Below, piece after piece: positions 62,984-64,000 of a DNA stretch of 64,000 bases; position 1 is the stretch's first letter; every line of letters begins with the position of its first letter. A program made the translations under genes and the position numbers. The notes under the pieces were generated by a model. It was not told where the DNA came from and made no database searches. It worked only from the letters and a program-made list of their open reading frames with translations. Source of the DNA: Candidatus Obscuribacterales bacterium (GTDB lineage Bacteria; Cyanobacteriota; Vampirovibrionia; Obscuribacterales; Obscuribacteraceae); NCBI GenBank assembly GCA_020050835.1, contig JAGVKB010000103.1:1-64000 (forward strand). Reading direction: 5' to 3'.

Positions 62984-63060
62984 ATGTGACACCATCCTTG
63001 GTGCCGCACGTACTTTCCTGGAAGCTCTTGTCTAGTTAATCAGGTTTCAGCCAGCCTATC

Positions 63061-63114
63061 AATGCTACCAAAATGCATACCGCCCCAGATTGTGCGGCAT
63101 GGGGCGGTAGCATT
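63061..63114 (+). other. Overlapping alternative hairpins
   Basis: AATGCTACC (63061-63069) pairs with GGTAGCATT (63106-63114), and TACCGCCCCA (63078-63087) pairs with TGGGGCGGTA (63100-63109). The two pairings share GGTA and so compete or stack, as in attenuators or small RNAs. No gene follows closely on the plus strand. Confidence 0.4.
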
Positions 63115-63160
63115 GGCGGTGCGCAGAGATCAGGTGCAGTCTCGCCCGCCGAGTCAAAAG

Positions 63161-63346
63161 TTACTTGCTAAACAAGGAGCGCTCAATCGTTTTCCTAGCC
63201 GCAATGGCAGGAACGCGAAGCTTTTCGGGAACGGTAATCGGTTTTAGGGTCCAACGCATCCTTTCTAGAATTGCCTGGGCCAAGAGTTGATCTATTAACT
63301 CAGACGTACCGGAACTGAGAAGATTGAATTGACCACTGACCAACAT
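63161..63346 (-). CDS. Small hypothetical protein, 61 aa
   Basis: A short protein (LVSGQFNLLSSGTSELIDQL, then a basic amphipathic part) with GGAGG seven bases before its ATG, which is the main support. No family recognised. Confidence 0.5.
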   Translation of the reverse strand: MLVSGQFNLLSSGTSELIDQLLAQAILERMRWTLKPITVPEKLRVPAIAARKTIERSLFSK

Positions 63347-63463
63347 CGATGCGCCTCCGTTTCTGTCTGACTCCTCCTCGACGAAGGGAGCAAGTCAAAT
63401 TAGACCAGCTGGAAGATTAAATCGAATGGCTAGCCGATAATAGGGAAGTGGATTGGAGAGACT

Positions 63464-64000
63464 TTACTTTTGCCCGCTTCCCTTGAGCTTTCCGTACACT
63501 TCCTTTGTCTCGAGCAACTGACCGCGGCTGCTCCCTTGTTGATTGGTTAGAGGAGCATATCTGGCTACGGCGGGATTGCCGGCTGGCGAACCGCTGCTGT
63601 GCTGCTCGGTTGCCGGCGAAGTGCTCCTCAGACGCCCAAAAACATCCCCTCGCGCTTGTCTTTGCGTACCTTGGCCGTCTTCGCGGGTTGGCTGTCTGAG
63701 CTGACCGCTGACGTAGGATCTTTCGCTTCCCGCCTCCGTCACATGAACCGGCTTGGTGTAAATCGGGCGGCCAGACACTTGCGTCTCGATCTGCGTAGGT
63801 TTTGAATAGAACGGACGGCCAGACACTTCCGTATCGATGTGCATCGGCTTTGGATACAGAGGCCGTCCGGAGACTTCCGTATCGATGTGATTTGGTTTGA
63901 TATACGGTGTTCTATTTACTTCGGTGTCGATATGAATCGGTTTGACATAGTGGGAGCCGCTTGAAGTCTGGGTCGGAGCATGCAGATAAGGCTGCCCGGT
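63464..64000 (-). CDS. Repeat-containing protein, partial (5' end beyond window)
   Basis: The frame stays open to the right edge, so the start lies outside. It carries a 16-residue repeat of the form HIDTEVSGRPxYxKP, at least four times, followed by a Gln/Ser/Gly-rich tail with RQPTREDGQGTQRQ. No enzyme motif is seen. Probably a structural or surface-type protein; function unknown. Confidence 0.6.
   Translation of the reverse strand, partial: TGQPYLHAPTQTSSGSHYVKPIHIDTEVNRTPYIKPNHIDTEVSGRPLYPKPMHIDTEVSGRPFYSKPTQIETQVSGRPIYTKPVHVTEAGSERSYVSGQLRQPTREDGQGTQRQARGDVFGRLRSTSPATEQHSSGSPAGNPAVARYAPLTNQQGSSRGQLLETKEVYGKLKGSGQK
63738..63940 (-). repeat. 48-bp coding repeats
   Basis: Successive units encode IHIDTEVNRTPYIKP, NHIDTEVSGRPLYPKP, MHIDTEVSGRPFYSKP and TQIETQVSGRPIYTKP. 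The first is one residue shorter. More units may lie beyond the window. Confidence 0.75.

Overview
The window is one integrated mobile element of about 46.6 kb plus 17 kb of adjacent bacterial chromosome. The element's limits can be read directly. An intact tRNA-Val (anticodon TAC) lies on the minus strand at 46647-46718. A 58-bp direct repeat carrying its 3' portion is found at 1-58 (displaced copy) and 46640-46697 (copy inside the intact tRNA). A tyrosine integrase starts 236 bp inside the left repeat, and copies of a GTTGAACA motif lie near both ends. The host is not certain. The flank carries a Fur-family regulator, a MoaC-MoaB fusion, a thioesterase and a tandem family of LysM plus papain-like proteins. 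This gene style suggested the non-photosynthetic cyanobacterial relatives (Melainabacteria/Vampirovibrionia, Obscuribacter-like), but that is an inference from memory and not a result.

Left and middle element (1-25.9 kb): integrase; a two-gene helicase operon (Upf1-like SF1B helicase and NERD-like/UvrD SF1A helicase); a leftward mobilisation operon read as mobC-like, relaxase, soluble VirD4/TraG-type coupling ATPase, TPR-like protein, three-TM membrane protein and membrane-anchored J-domain protein, all joined by start/stop overlaps or very short gaps, with an oriT-like region upstream. No mating-pair-formation genes (VirB4, VirB6, VirB8-10) are seen, so the element looks mobilisable (IME) rather than self-conjugative. 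Then come accessory genes: three small HTH_17 excisionase-like proteins, SSB plus decayed ssb pieces, an HNH nuclease, a frameshifted RadC, a CopG-like regulator, a receiver-Xre antitoxin with RES toxin, a DUF4365-like protein, a GP88-like protein, an exported thermonuclease and a DUF4236 protein.

Right element (26-46.1 kb): the most striking part. Nine tightly packed rightward genes encode a Mre11/SbcD-like (YhaO) nuclease, a Rad50/SbcC-like (YhaN) ATPase, a ZorA-like proton-channel motor protein with long coiled coil, a ZorB-like OmpA/MotB protein, a TerY-type vWA protein, a PP2C phosphatase, a YegI-type kinase with zinc ribbons, a membrane-anchored coiled-coil pseudokinase and a kinase with a degenerate J-like tail. 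It reads as a candidate defence system joining a Zorya-type motor, a Mre11-Rad50-type nuclease and a TerY-P phosphosignalling triad. Facing it is a leftward SIR2-HerA (Nezha-like) pair, whose HerA has a frameshift, followed by two WYL regulators.

Chromosomal flank (46.7-64 kb): two alpha/beta hydrolases, a hotdog thioesterase, three large paralogous LysM proteins with a papain-like Cys-His-Asn signature (two followed by a paralogous ~208-aa partner), a Fur-family regulator, a small membrane protein, the MoaC-MoaB fusion, small hypothetical genes and a repeat-containing protein cut by the window edge.
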